DNA of 64,000 bases, from the NCBI GenBank assembly GCA_948567375.1, contig OX419757.1:52824001-52888000 (forward strand), given 5' to 3'. Each line of letters begins with the position of its first letter. Within the stretch, counting starts at the first letter, position 1. The stretch is from Lunularia cruciata. Lineage: Eukaryota > Streptophyta > Marchantiopsida > Lunulariales > Lunulariaceae. The translations under genes were made by a program, and so were the position numbers. Below, piece by piece: positions 38,140 through 48,851 of the stretch. The notes beneath the pieces were generated by a model. The model was not told the DNA's origin. It did no database searches and saw nothing but the letters and a program-made list of their open reading frames with translations.

Positions 38140-40165
38140 CACAAGGCGGGCTTAACGGGGATGCGTAGAATCGAGACTTCCAATACTTTGAGACCAGTTA
38201 CACACCGGTGTAATTAGATGTTCATAAGGGACTTCTGGATTGAATAGCCCTTGCGAAGGCTGCCTGTGAAGCAGGTATGTGGGGTTATATACCATCTCAA
38301 ATATGTTACCTTTTCCTGGGGTTTTCAGGAGAAGCCGGTGTTCAACACCAGCGCCATCGAAGTAGGCTAATTTATATTTTCTCTTTTGCAGGGAACTGCC
38401 TACTTAAAAGACATCATTCTCCTGCAAATGGAAGGCGTGTTGCAAGCTTCTAAACAATTGCAAGGTATTCAGTAGCTTCAGACGCTTGCTCCGTTTGCTG
38501 ATGTTGCAGATGTTCAATGTCTTCACTAGTTTTGCAGATCAACAAGTTTCTGATATCCATGAAGTGAAGCCCTTGATGTTCCTCGTTGATTCATGGGTAC
38601 TTGAGATACATAATCACTGACACAAATGATATGTGCATGTATGGATATTTGACAGGAAGATGATGTCTAGCGCTTCGATAAGTGACAACACAGGCTGTTC
38701 ACGACTTTACGCAGAGGAATGGAGTCCTGTTTTGCTCCATCGTAAATCATTATCGTATCAGGATACCTTTGATGTGAACGTCTTCTTGAGAAGGGCTGCA
38801 ACTGAACGTACATTTGATGATCAGAGAGCTTTAAATGAGTCAATTGGTCCTACTAGCTAAGCTAGTAGCAGTAACTGACTTGGACACGCTGTACAGCAAG
38901 TCACTAGCATGGTTTAGACTTCACTATCCATGGAAATGTTTTACCGATATAGCAATTAAACATCTTTCCTAAAGATGCTTATTTCTTTCCGCTTCCTTTA
39001 AAGACTTCGGACTATCTCAATTGCTGTCAAAATGTCCTTTTGTTACTGTTCTCTCTGTTGTTTCATATCGACCTTGACATCTTTCTTGTCCTGTAAAGAG
39101 ACCGGGCTCTGGGGACCGTGAACTCCTGATCACGGAGCGGTTCCTGACAATCACTGATAACCTTTTTCTGCAATATCTCTAGGGTCTCCTGGTTGACCAT
39201 CTCATGCAGGAACATGCAAACAGAACATGCAAACAGAACATGGGTGATAACATGACCGTAAATGATGCCATTGCGCTCGATTCTTCTCTAAGTTTTGTAC
39301 TTGGTATTTCCTTTTGTACGTGACTGAGCGTCAAGTACAGAGCGCCGATACGAAACTGTACATCCTTACTTACCCCAACGAAAGCCCAGGCTTAGTTGAG
39401 AACAAAGTCACACCACCTCAGATGCCTTTGATCCAGAAGCTGTAGAGGATGAGTTTGAACTCCATAAGAGTACATAAGTTTAGGTATGAATAATTTTATC
39501 ATTTTGTGAGCCTGGGCATATTTTCCAAATTCTTTTGAAGATAGGCCGTGGCACTTATTCAATATCTTAAATCTTGTGTTGCCTATATATCCAATATATA
39601 GCCAAAGCATAGTCCTCTGATATAACTCATCCCTTGGCCACACTCGAGCCAGGAGGGTCTTTACTGTATATCTTAAGCTGAAGACCATCTCTTCATCATA
39701 TGCCGATACGCAAAATCATAAACATCTTTGCCCTGAGTCTTCACGCCGTGTTGACCGGAATTCCATCTACTGCGTCTTAACTGACCACAAAAATCTCACA
39801 AAACCTTCCAATGAATCCTGTACATACGGGAGAGTTTCAATTGCTCAGTAGCGAAGAAGTCCAGGAGTACCTTACGGAAACACTCCGAGATTCAGTAGCT
39901 TCCAATCTGAATAGTACTCGGCCGTAACTACCTAGTCTAGATAGTTACGGCCGAGTCCAGTTTTCTTTAGACCCTGTACAGAGGATTACGAAACGCTCTC
40001 CGAACAGACATTACGGGGAATGTTCAGTAGCTCACGTCATACAAGAGGAAAAATGGAATCAAGAGTTATAACTTAGTACAAGATGGGATTAGGATCACGG
40101 GTGAAATAGCGTGTTTCAATGATGACACCTTATTGAATGTGTTGACAGTTTGAATCTCGATTCGC
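38140..40165. other. Region downstream of DEK1
   Basis: The first few hundred bases are presumably the DEK1 3' untranslated part. Short open frames on both strands (for example 38633-38860 and 39392-39688) have no recognisable motif and no supporting splice pattern. A perfect 15-bp hairpin sits at 39916-39956. Confidence 0.4.
39916..39956. repeat. Perfect 15-bp inverted repeat (hairpin)
   Basis: ACTCGGCCGTAACTA at 39916-39930 is exactly reverse-complemented at 39942-39956, with an 11-base loop. It is isolated from any coding sequence I can support. It might be a fold-back remnant of a small transposon or a structured RNA. Confidence 0.85.
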
Positions 40166-40167
40166 AC

Positions 40168-40784
40168 ATATCGAGCGTTCGTATGCTTGGCAGACGACAT
40201 GTGTCAGGGTAGATTTATACTTGGATCGAGATGATCAAGTGACAATAGCGGATGTCGTGGTTACGGACCTTACACGGGATACAGTTTCGGAGGGAGTTAT
40301 TACCCATCCCCCTGGATGAGCGGCGAGTGCAGCAATAGGTCGCAAGGTCTCCAAGTATAGAGGCATGCAGCGATGTCACCTCTTTGTTCCTCTAGCTTTG
40401 GAGTTATATGGAGCAATGGACACAACATTTGACACATTTGTCATAGAGTGCGCGAGAGCTTATCATGTGAGGTGTTAAGGGTACCACTCTCACTCTCATA
40501 CTTTGTAGTATATTTTAGACAATGTGTGTCCATTGCTCTACAGAGTGCATTGGTTGAGACAATCCACAGGAGAGCAATTACATTAGGTGATGTTTCTTCG
40601 GATGCTCCCATTGTGTGTAAACCATATGACTTGCATAGTTCGGATATCTTAGGTGCGGTAGTGCATATTTCTCATATAGACTCTATTGGGGCTTAGCCCC
40701 ATGTTACCCTTTTTTGTCTCTCCCTTGTATGGCTTGATGGGGTCTTCCCCTCCTTCGTTTTTCTTACGCGGTCGCCTTTCTCCC
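40168..40784 (+). mobile_element. 5'-truncated copy of the RT element (3' 600 bases)
   Basis: Matches about 18620-19225 of the longer copy at high identity, beginning within the coding part and running through to the family 3' end (ACGCGGTCGCCTTTCTCC). The former reading frame is interrupted by stops. Absence of the 5' part fits incomplete reverse transcription of a non-LTR element. Confidence 0.8.
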
Positions 40785-42868
40785 CATTGGCACATATCCA
40801 GGGTGGATACGTGCCAATGAAGAAGGAAGATACTCTTTCGCGGATCACCACCGTTCGATCAGAAACCGCTCGACTTCCGCATCAAGGAATTTCTTTTGAA
40901 AAACCAGAGTCCTTTCTCATCAGCTCCTTGCTACACGCGATATCCTGACAAGAGTGGGGTATCCCCTCGTCCGCAGTGTCCAGTAATAGCTGTAACATCC
41001 AGAACAACGTTGGGAAGATTCTTTAGTATAAAGTTTCTTTCTCGATAACGACAAACGAGCGATGATTTACGCACGTGTGGTCTTCCAGTTTCGTCGCGGG
41101 GTACATTCTATCTTTACCAGTTTTAGCTCAATTCACCCCACCCTTGGAAGTAGAGACTTAAAGTTGAAACTTAGTCCTCGATGTGGGTCTAGGTCTTCAA
41201 TGTGGGACCGCATAAGATTCAAAAGAAAATATTCCTACTATAAATAAAAGGATAAAAAATTGTATTTCATATTCTTGATATTTGTACCTCATCCTCTAAA
41301 TTACGGTAAATCAAGTAGATTAATGAACTCCAGTCAATCTATAATGCTTGATAGAGTTTTATCAAAGTTTATGGTATTTGTATCTCATCCTCTAAATTAC
41401 GTCGAATTAGAAAGCTTTGTGAACTCTAACCAACCAATCCGAGTGCTTGATAAGGTTTTACCAAAGTTTAGTAAATTCTCTAAATTCTCTAAATTACAGC
41501 GAATCAAAAGGTTTTGTGAACTCCAGCAAGTCCGAGCGCATGATAAGGTTTTACCAAGGTTTAGTGATGGTTATATCTCATAATCTAAATTACAATCAAT
41601 CAGTAGGTTTTGTGAACTCCAGCCAATTCGAGTGCTTGGATAGGGTTTTACCAAGGTATAGTGTAACTCTTTGTGTTCTCTTACCCAAACCTTGGTAAAA
41701 CCCTATCAAACACTTGACTTGGTTGGAATTTGCAAAGCCTTTTGAATAATTGTAATTTAGAAGGTAAGGTATTTTGGTTAGAACTCGTAAAGTTTATTGA
41801 GTAGATGTAATTTAGAAAGTGAGATACAATTACTGAGAAAGTGAAATATAAATACCGATTATCACAAGTAATCCCAAACAAAACATAGACCACAATATAT
41901 AAGCGTGGGATTCATCCTAAGTGCAAGCCAATTTGCGCAAACTCGATTTCGCTCCTGCAGTGGGATTAACTAAATTAAATCCGTCGTTAAAACGAACACT
42001 GATCTCTCATATCAACTTACACATGCCTTCTGTCTTCACGGTTCCTGTTACTCTAAATACTGCAAACGAACTATAAATTTACATATGTGGCTCCAGGCCC
42101 AAATCTATGGAGAAGACCAGATATGTAAAGGAAGAGATCAATCTAGGCAAATTTAGATGCTGAGGTTGAACTCCTGAGGACAATTACAGAACACCATCTC
42201 GACAATAATTTATAAAATCTTCACTAAACGAAGTCCCTAGTGTCAGAAAACACCTTTGGTATGGGAAGCAGAGTGAGATCACAGAGATGGACGACAAAAC
42301 TGAATTGAAATAACAATCATGATTGGCCTCGTTGGTTGATCGATGGACAACATGCACTATCATCGGTGGATTATTCAGTTCATCATATTTACTCGTAACA
42401 ATCCTAAGAGATCGTTCCTTATCTCCAATCTCATTGGAAACAATCATTTCAGGATTGTTTTCACGCTCGTTTGTAGAGTACTTAGGACTAAACTGAAATC
42501 GTGGAATGAAACGAGCTAGAAGCAAGCTCTACCTGCAACTGGCTTGAGATGTCTTCTCGTACCCCTTCGTACTTCATGTCATGTATTTTCGTATTTTGAA
42601 AGACACCTACAGTGCTTTAAAATTAGGTGCATGCTTACTCATTGATACTGGACTCGAACCGACTTTATGATTTGTGAATAATGTTGAAGCCATCTCCCTA
42701 TGTACAAAGGTTCGCAACTCTACGACTACAATTATGTAAGTAGAAGGTTGTGTATTCTGTATGTTGGCAAAAATTGAGAAGCATCACTTCTTGATGTTAG
42801 GACATCAACTGTTTTCCTTTACTCGAAACCTTCTTCACAAGGCTGAGTTCTGCTCCAGGTTCTTCTTG
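40785..42868. other. Gene-free stretch with a repeat array
   Basis: Apart from the tandem and inverted repeats at 41270-41830 I see nothing supportable. A frame on the minus strand at 42184-42525 has no motif or splice context. Confidence 0.4.
41270..41830. repeat. Tandem array of about 97 bp units with an inverted arm
   Basis: Four diverged head-to-tail units between about 41278 and 41670 share the landmarks CTCTAAATTAC, TTTGTGAACTCCAGCC and GATAAGGTTTTACCAA. Directly after (about 41685-41830) comes one and a half units in inverted orientation (CCTTGGTAAAACCCTATC, then TGTAATTTAGA twice). The whole block could fold back on itself. Confidence 0.8.
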
Positions 42869-44380
42869 TCAGTAGTTGAGGGGAAACTCTCGGAGGGCTA
42901 ATATATGCTCCACTTTGTCTTCCAGTTCGGCGATACTCTTCTTCTTTGCCTCCTCTACTTCCTCCTTCGTCTGTCAGACCAACAACGCCCTACGATTAAA
43001 GTCCCACTAATGGTGGACCAAATCAAAAGAAGTTCCACAACGATGAAGCGGATGCGAAGACAATTCATAGATTCGTGACCCCACATTTTGTTTGAGTTTC
43101 GGTGAGACAAGTCTATTGAAGATATATTGTTTGAGTTTCGCTCGAAAGTCTTGAAACTGAAGGGTGTTCACTGCCGTTCATCAGACTCAGCGTAGAATAC
43201 CAAATATGTAAGGCACTATCTACCCGATTCACAAGGGCTTCGAATCCTGAGGGGCTAGCTTGGAAATATCAAGACCTCCACATTTAAAGAATATAAACAA
43301 AAGAGCTCTAACATCCATGCGAAGGAAGTAGAAGCTGCAGAACAAATATCAGAACAAATGTGGAGCAATTAATCATGAGTTCGCAATTGAGATGGGTGTA
43401 GAAAAAGGAAGTAACACCTACCTTCTCATAGTTTCTGTCTGCATCAGAAACAACTCCCTCGTATCGCTCAAGAGCTGCAGCTAAGATGGGAACTGCCTCC
43501 GCTTTCATTTCTCTAACCTTAGCCTAAGCATTAGAACCGCATAGGTAGATCAATAGCAAGTCTACCAAGAGCTTTTTGCCTTCTCACTTTACTTGCCTTC
43601 ACGCCCTCCAGCACTTGATAGAACTGAAACAGATCTTTGTAAGTAAAATCGAGAAATAAAAGAGTACATTTTGTCGTCGGCTTCAATTCGTGAATAATTC
43701 AGAGGCTATGCAGTTTATGCACATATGCCTTTCCATCCCGTTCACAAACTGTGATCTTGAACGCCATATGAGAATTGACAATATCAACCAGAACGGCTGT
43801 GAGTCCTGAATACATTTCAATGAAGTTCTTAAAGTCAATAACAAGGCACGTACTTCAGACTTGAGAACTAGTACCTCTGCGCGCAGTTCTTCCTTCATGA
43901 AATTTTCCAATACTTTCTCGTCCCTTCTCTTCTGTTTCTCGGTTTTGGCCTGCATTATGTTTTTAAACGACATCTTACGGCTTCGCAAGTTAATAGAAAA
44001 GAAACCAGTAATAATCATTCTTGCTGAAGAAAATGATTGGATAGAAATTTACCATAGTCTTTTGCATGTGAGCATCAGTATTAAGAGTCTCTTGCTCTAA
44101 GTAAGATGTTGCTTCAATCTCCACTCTTGCCTGACGAATACGTCGCATATGCTTCCGCTTTAGCACTGAACCTGGATTCTGAAGCATTAGGACTAATGAT
44201 ACATTTTGATGTTTCTGTAGGTAGTGAACCCAAATGGGCATCGACCACTTCCAACGTTTCTCTCTTCGCTGCCCGAGCCATCAGCTGATTTCCGTGCAAT
44301 GGACTAAAATCCTCAATCCCCTGTTCTTGATCATGTGCCACCTGTTCCAAGGGTATGTGATCCAGTGGAGTTTTAAGCAT
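42869..44380 (-). CDS. Small coiled-coil protein, function unknown
   Basis: I do not recognise this gene. Six in-phase exons on the minus strand can be chained with canonical splice sites: 44249-44380, 44053-44178, 43854-43949, 43588-43623, 43422-43523 and 42869-42970, ending in TGA. The product would be about 197 residues. All joins are phase 0. From exon 2 on it is rich in Lys, Glu, Arg and Ala with long helical heptad-like stretches (for example RRIRQARVEIEATSYLEQE, EEVEEAKKKSIAELEDKVE), so a coiled-coil scaffold or complex subunit is likely. The C-terminus reads REFPLNY. The first exon is the least certain: its donor could instead lie after LEQ at about 44342, and further upstream exons cannot be excluded. 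The 36-base exon 4 is small but keeps phase. Confidence 0.45.
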
Positions 44381-45090
44381 TCGAAATGTTTCTAGATGTG
44401 AGTAACACAGGAACTGGACTCAATTCATGCCATTCGATACCAGACGTTTCAAGATAAATGTACCCAAAGTCGCTGCAAGCAATCATCCATTTCCTGGCTC
44501 TCACAAATCTAAGTAGACAAATGAAGAGATTGCCCTTTCCCTTAGTGTATACAATCGTTTTCATTAGGGCTACAATCGCTCTGCCATGAGTTTCATAAAG
44601 TTGGCAGTGCGTGTGCTGAATGTAGAGTAAGAGCTCAATACTGGTTACTTGTTGCATAGTTACCAACGCTTTACCGGGCCAACAACAGTCCTAAAAGTGG
44701 TCGGAAAATAGTCTGAAATCTGGTGTGCAAATGAGACGGTAATATTTGCAGCTATCAGCTAAGGTTGATGTGCAGTCGACACAGAAAAGCCTTGCCGGTC
44801 CAATCTTCAGACTGGACGGGCAAGGCTCTTTAAAACGATATGTATAAACCAATTTGTATCTTGCAAGCCCAAGATTTATTTCTAATAATTTGGACTTAAT
44901 ATGTACATGATGAAGTGATTGTTTCATACACCACGATAAACCACTTATCGCCTTTGTGGAATGCTGCTCTTCTAAATAGATAGATATGGACTAAATATAC
45001 AAACGTAAGATCACGTTACTCGTGTGTTTCATGATTTGGATTCTCAAAATTATCCGTCGGCAAAAAGATCATGAAGCAGAGCTGGATTAG
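44381..45090. other. Intergenic stretch between coiled-coil and LTI65-like genes
   Basis: No supportable coding exon. Contains the hairpin at 44788-44827. Presumably holds the promoter of the coiled-coil gene and the 3' end of the LTI65-like gene. Confidence 0.4.
44788..44827. repeat. 15-bp inverted repeat with 10-base loop
   Basis: AGCCTTGCCGGTCCA at 44788-44802 pairs with TGGACGGGCAAGGCT at 44813-44827 with a single mismatch. It is GC-rich compared with its surroundings. It lies between two genes read on the minus strand and could be a structured 3' or 5' end, or a small fold-back element. Confidence 0.8.
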
Positions 45091-48000
45091 TTACGCAGCT
45101 GGTGAAGAAGCCTCTTCTGGTAAAGCTGTTGCAGACGGCGTTCCAGAATCCGCCCCAGTTGAAGATGGCATATCGGTCTCCATCGGAGTATCTGTGGCTG
45201 CGTTTCACAATCAAGTTAAATTCTACAGGAAGAGCCGTGGCATAGAGGACTAATCGCCGACCAGGACACATTGTCACGTAGTTCGTATTCTGTAAACTTG
45301 GAACGGATCTCCTTGAGTAGCTCTGTGGAACGCACAAAACTACGGCAGCTGGGACAAATTTCTTTGCTCAGCGATAACAAACTTCGAGATATCTTGAGGA
45401 ATCCCACTTATTTATCCACTCCAGCGTATGAAGTATGTAGTGGCCTACCTCAAGACGAGTGATTAATTCTTTAATATACTCTAGCACGCAAGTGTACCTC
45501 AGAACAGAATGGACCATCAAACGAGCAGAGTAGTCCCTGAACTTAAATCAGGTGCCAACGTATACGAGGACTATGAAGATGCAATATCTAGAATAGTCTC
45601 ACCTCCTAGAACCAGCGACGAGTTAGTGAACAGAAGAAATAGTCAGAATAATGTCCCTGAGTGACGTGCGGATTAGTGGGCTGTTAAGTCCAGCACGGAA
45701 CTGCACATCCACCTTAAGGCTATTGATGTATCGTATGGAGGGAGGCACTCTTAAAATATTGGCACACTCCATGAACGGGATGGGATAGGCATTGGTCGAA
45801 GGGATGAAGGGTTCCTAGCTGCGTCAAAGTGTACAGTGGACAGAGTCATATCTGTAGTGACATGAATCACCGTCCTGCCTACTCTGCTGACTACGATTTG
45901 ATGTCTGATTCAAGTTGAAATGAAGTGCACTACCCAACAGGAGTAGGAAGGAAAAGAATGAGGAAAGGAACTAATGAGGGTATCGAACTACAAATATCAA
46001 ATAGCGACTCCTTCAATAATCTGTCTGGGTTTCGATGCTACCGATAACAATCTTACTTCTGCATTTACTCTCCACTGTTCTCAGCTAGAATTAACACACC
46101 ACATCAGTAAAATTATGCGATACATAAATTTGAAACCTTACATATGTCTGGCTGAAGAGCGTCAAACTTCAATGAAAACAGACAACTAGAAGGGATACAG
46201 AAATTGAGGAAGGAATACCTTCAGTTGGTTGACCGGCTTTCGAATTCAGAGTCTGGGTCTCTGGTTCAGGAATGGCCTCTCTCAAAACGTCAGTAGTTTC
46301 AGATCCTTTTGACGGTTCACTGCTTCCCTTCACCACAGTATCTCTTGAAGATGTTTCGCCCGCTTTCTTGTCTGAGGTTTTTTGTCCAGGCAAGTAGGAC
46401 GATACGCTGGCAGGAATATAGGAAGAAACAACTCCGGTTACTCGGCTTGCAATGCCTCTCGGTGCGGTGGATGGAGAATCTGGGCCGGTGGAAGTCTCGG
46501 TATTTTGAGAGCTCGAGATCGTGAGCTTTTGCTTCAGCATTGCTGGGAGGTTACTGAGAGACTCAGTGATGGATTTGGACAAATCTTTCTCACCCTCTCC
46601 TGGTGTTAGGACCGCAACAGTAGAACGTTTCATGTTACCTATTCTAGAGGTGGTAGCTTCCTTGATAGCTGCTGCTTTGGCCTCGGTGGCGTCTCTGACA
46701 GCTGCTGCTCTTGCACCAGCTGAGGTGTCTGGGCTAGGTCCATATCCCAGTTGACTTGCGATTCCGTCCTTAAGTCCCAATCCTGTATCAATGACTGTCT
46801 TGGTGACAGATTTCTGACCGGTTTCTGGTGTGCGAGTAGAGGTGGAGTATCTGTTGACCACATCCTGCACCGCTGCCTTTGATCCCCCGGCAGCGTCTGA
46901 TGCTTTATTTGCACCAATACCAATTTTGCTCGCTAGAGTGTCCTTCACACCTAAGCCTTTCTCGACCACGCTTTGAGCAAGCGATTTCTTATCTCCTGTG
47001 GCCACATCGTAGCTCGATGCCTCAGTGCCTGGACTAGTTTGGGCACGACCAGCAATTGGCAACTTAGATGCAGCTACGTCTTTGACCTTACTAACGTTGT
47101 CAGTAGCCCACTGGGTCCAAGACTTACTGTCAGCTGGCTTCGTCGCACTCTCAGTTGGAGTGATGGTAGCACTCTCGGTTTGAGTGGTGGTAGCACTATC
47201 AGCTGCCTTGGTAGTACTGTCCGCTGACTCTGCTGCGGTCCTTTCCGCCTGTAATTGTTCAGATAATCCTTTGGATGATGCAGCCTGTGCAACGCCCTTC
47301 ACCCGATCAGCAGCCCACTGGCTCCAGGTCTTCCCTTCCTTGGCGACAGTTTCCTGGTCCGGCAATTCAGCTGAAGGGGTTGATTCCATATCCTTGGGTT
47401 TCGCCTCAGCTTCACCGGATGACGTCCTGTTTTCTTCAACGCTTTCCTTCGCCTGCTGAAAGGGACTCTCAGTTTGGGGAGCAACAGCACCCGAAGCAAC
47501 TGAACTAGCCGAAATCACCGTGTCCTTTAAACTGCTTATCCCGTTCCACAAGCGTGTCGAGAATGGTGCTTGCTCTGTGCCTGTTACGGTCGCAGTTGCT
47601 CCTTCTTGACCTACTGGGGCATTCTCTGAAGTGAGTCCCAGGTGTTTTGACAAACCGAGATCATCGCGAACCTGTTTTCAAAGATCAAAATGTGGATAAC
47701 TCCATGTTCAACTGCATGTTTCAGGAAGTGATGGCGCGACCAAAACCCTAAACTTGACGATCACAATGGTTGTAAACTAAACAAGAAAACTGCGTGGTAC
47801 ATCTCATCACGTATGAGAGCAGAACAGCAAATGTAACTTTACAGAACAAAATAACAAGAAGTTTCGTCACTAGAAGTTTGAGTTCAGCACGTTCAGGCGT
47901 TTCGACACAGCAATCACACACTCTCAAAAATCAAAACTTCTAGATTGAAGCTAGAAGATCGTGGGGGCAGCAAAATGCTCAATCGTCATCGACTGGGGAC

Positions 48001-48851
48001 TCGCCGAGCCAGGTGAACGGATCGTCACCGTTGTATGATGACGATCCATTTACCTGGCTTGGCAAGTCATGCATGATGGAGAGGATGAATCTCAATTTTC
48101 AGATGGATCCTTGCCACCATGTGTGAATGATCAGGGTAGCCCTCTTTCCTTGATGAAGCTTACTGGCAATTCTGATCAAGCTACTGAGTTACGGATCTCA
48201 ACTCTTGATGACATTGTCCGATCCCGTATCCATGGGTCACGAGAATTTCATTGAAAACATACGTAAGACGTTGAAAAAGATGGAGATAACAAAAAGGACG
48301 ACCAGGAACTACCACGACTCTGAGCACACACAGGAAGAACAGATAATAGGTCCCTCACAATCTGCCAGGCGCTTATGGTGCTGGTGCGGGTTTATGCTTG
48401 TATCAAGAGACTTCCACTGACTATCTATCATACCTGAGATGATAGAGGCGTGGGAATAAAAAGGACAGATTTCCAGAAACCATAGCTTCTCATAGCAGAA
48501 ACAGGAAATACAGATACAGTACCTCAAATAGGGCTCATGGTTTCTGATGCAGGTATGCAGTGAACTATTACATAAATACCATCCATAACCAGAAAAGCTC
48601 TTTTAGCAACGACATGATTCTACCACACCGTCAGGTGACCACGAAGACATGACAACAGAACGCAGATCTGACTCATCGCACTAATCCCAAACCTAAGTTC
48701 GTGAAAATTCAACCATCTTACGATAATCTGAAGCGCTGCAAGCAAAGGAATAAATTTAACGCACCTGATCAGACGTAGGAACCGCCTCATCCTCGCTTCT
48801 CATCTCCTGGGCCATTTGGTGGCCCTCTTGGCTTCTCATCTCTTGAGCCAT
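45091..48851 (-). CDS. LTI65/RD29/CAP160-like stress protein, long paralogue
   Basis: A disordered, hydrophilic protein of the low-temperature-induced LTI65/LTI78 (RD29) and CAP160 group, thought to protect cells during cold and drying. Three exons join in phase: 48765-48851 (ATG, 29 residues, start MAQEMRSQEG), 46219-47671 and 45091-45197 (TAA), about 548 residues. A Trp-containing motif, W-(SQ)WAADRVKGVAQAASSK, lies at about 145-167, with a second version at 214-234. Two longer repeats follow (EKGLGVKDTLASKIGIG, about 266-282, and DTGLGLKDGIASQLGYG, about 324-340). Then comes LTPGEGEKDLSKSI (about 384-397), the family signature. The last exon gives an acidic, Ser/Thr/Pro-rich tail. Its 1-kb preceding intron could hide another exon. 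The intron after exon 1 is at the same codon position and phase as in the paralogue at 53.2-55.1 kb. Confidence 0.85.
47998..48068. repeat. Long fold-back hairpin inside the intron of the stress gene
   Basis: Two 30-base arms (47998-48027 and 48039-48068) pair with 26 Watson-Crick matches and an 11-base loop; two of the four differences are G-U pairs on the + strand. The arms hold GAGCCAGGT and GATCGTCA. Size and pairing would fit a microRNA-like precursor or a miniature fold-back element. Confidence 0.75.

Noticed and set aside
42184-42525. Minus-strand frame of 113 codons
   Set aside because: AT-rich composition and no motif; probably random or from a dead repeat.
46309-47508. Several open frames on the + strand opposite the long stress gene
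   Set aside because: They are mirror images of the low-complexity coding exon on the minus strand and carry no domain of their own.
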